The position numbers and the translations under genes were made by a program. Below the pieces are notes generated by a model. That model made no database searches. It saw nothing but the letters and a program-made list of their open reading frames with translations, and had not been told where the DNA came from. Shown here piece after piece: positions 21,800-21,938 of a stretch of 21,938 nucleotides of DNA. The first letter of the stretch is position 1, and each line of letters starts with the position of its first letter. The stretch is from JBKPCD01 sp046727175 (GTDB taxonomy: Bacteria; Acidobacteriota; Vicinamibacteria; Vicinamibacterales; 2-12-FULL-66-21), in assembly GCA_046727175.1 (NCBI GenBank), contig JBKPCD010000303.1, positions 1-21,938 of the forward strand. The letters are read 5' to 3'.

Positions 21800-21938
21800 C
21801 TAGTGGACTGTTTCAGCTGAATCACTAGTAATTCGATGCGCTGGGTTGCTGTAAATCCAGCGGATCGGTTTGGGATCGTCGTTGTACCGAGCGATGTATC
21901 GACGAATCTTCCGCGCCAGGTCGGGGATCGAGGTGAAG
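21800..21938 (-). mobile_element. C-terminal end of an IS630-like transposase (partial, runs off window)
   Basis: The minus strand, read in from the right edge, gives 45 codons to a TAG at 21800-21802: it opens FTSIPDLARKIRRYIARYND and continues DPKPIRWIYSNPAHRI. The pattern F-x-S-x-x-D-L ... Y-I-x-x-YN ... KP-x-x-W-x-Y-x-NP is the usual end of IS630 family DDE transposases (family knowledge). Only the tail is in the window, so intactness cannot be judged. ACTAGTG (21799-21805) and CACTAGT (21823-21829) form an inverted pair near what should be the element end; IS630 elements insert at TA, and a TA lies at 21801-21802. Confidence 0.8.

Overview
This window is GC-rich chromosomal DNA. It most resembles an acidobacterium, possibly of the Vicinamibacteria type. 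That is an inference from the kinds of genes present: a TolB-like propeller tail of the sort that ends many acidobacterial protein kinases, a multi-repeat carboxypeptidase-regulatory-like secreted protein, a parallel beta-helix protein, a DUF885 hydrolase, and short G+C-rich tandem repeats between genes. No rRNA, tRNA or CRISPR array was recognised.

Left part (1-7625). This is an accessory or envelope region. It starts with the 3' end of a beta-propeller protein, then a small membrane protein on the minus strand and about 600 bp without a credible gene. A membrane-anchored lectin-like protein and a secreted right-handed beta-helix protein follow. The beta-helix gene has an in-frame TAG before its last ~38 codons. 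Directly behind it lies a decayed transposase N-terminus bounded by 23-bp imperfect direct repeats. Two minus-strand genes then encode secreted proteins.

Middle part (7742-17041). This is housekeeping: serS and galU (divergent), an fmdB-type zinc ribbon protein and a DUF885 metallohydrolase (one minus-strand unit), rsmI, a TPR protein, then glmU and glmS. GlmS makes glucosamine-6-phosphate and GlmU makes UDP-GlcNAc; GalU makes UDP-glucose. The window therefore carries much of the nucleotide-sugar supply for the cell wall, but glmM is not here.

Right part (17245-21635). This is a leucine biosynthesis cluster: leuA (minus), a divergent LysR regulator, then leuD and leuC (minus, overlapping by 11 nt). 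leuB is absent. LeuA ends where the C-terminal leucine-binding domain of the classical enzyme would begin. A good sigma70-like promoter with a palindrome lies between leuA and lysR. The right edge enters an IS630-like transposase.

The most unusual non-coding signals are three intergenic tracts of tandem 7- or 8-mers. Two form inverted arms that fill the gaps between convergent stop codons (glmS/leuA and lysR/leuD). I found no clear novel multigene system. The best leads are these repeat tracts, the broken beta-helix gene, the truncated LeuA and apparent leaderless promoters.
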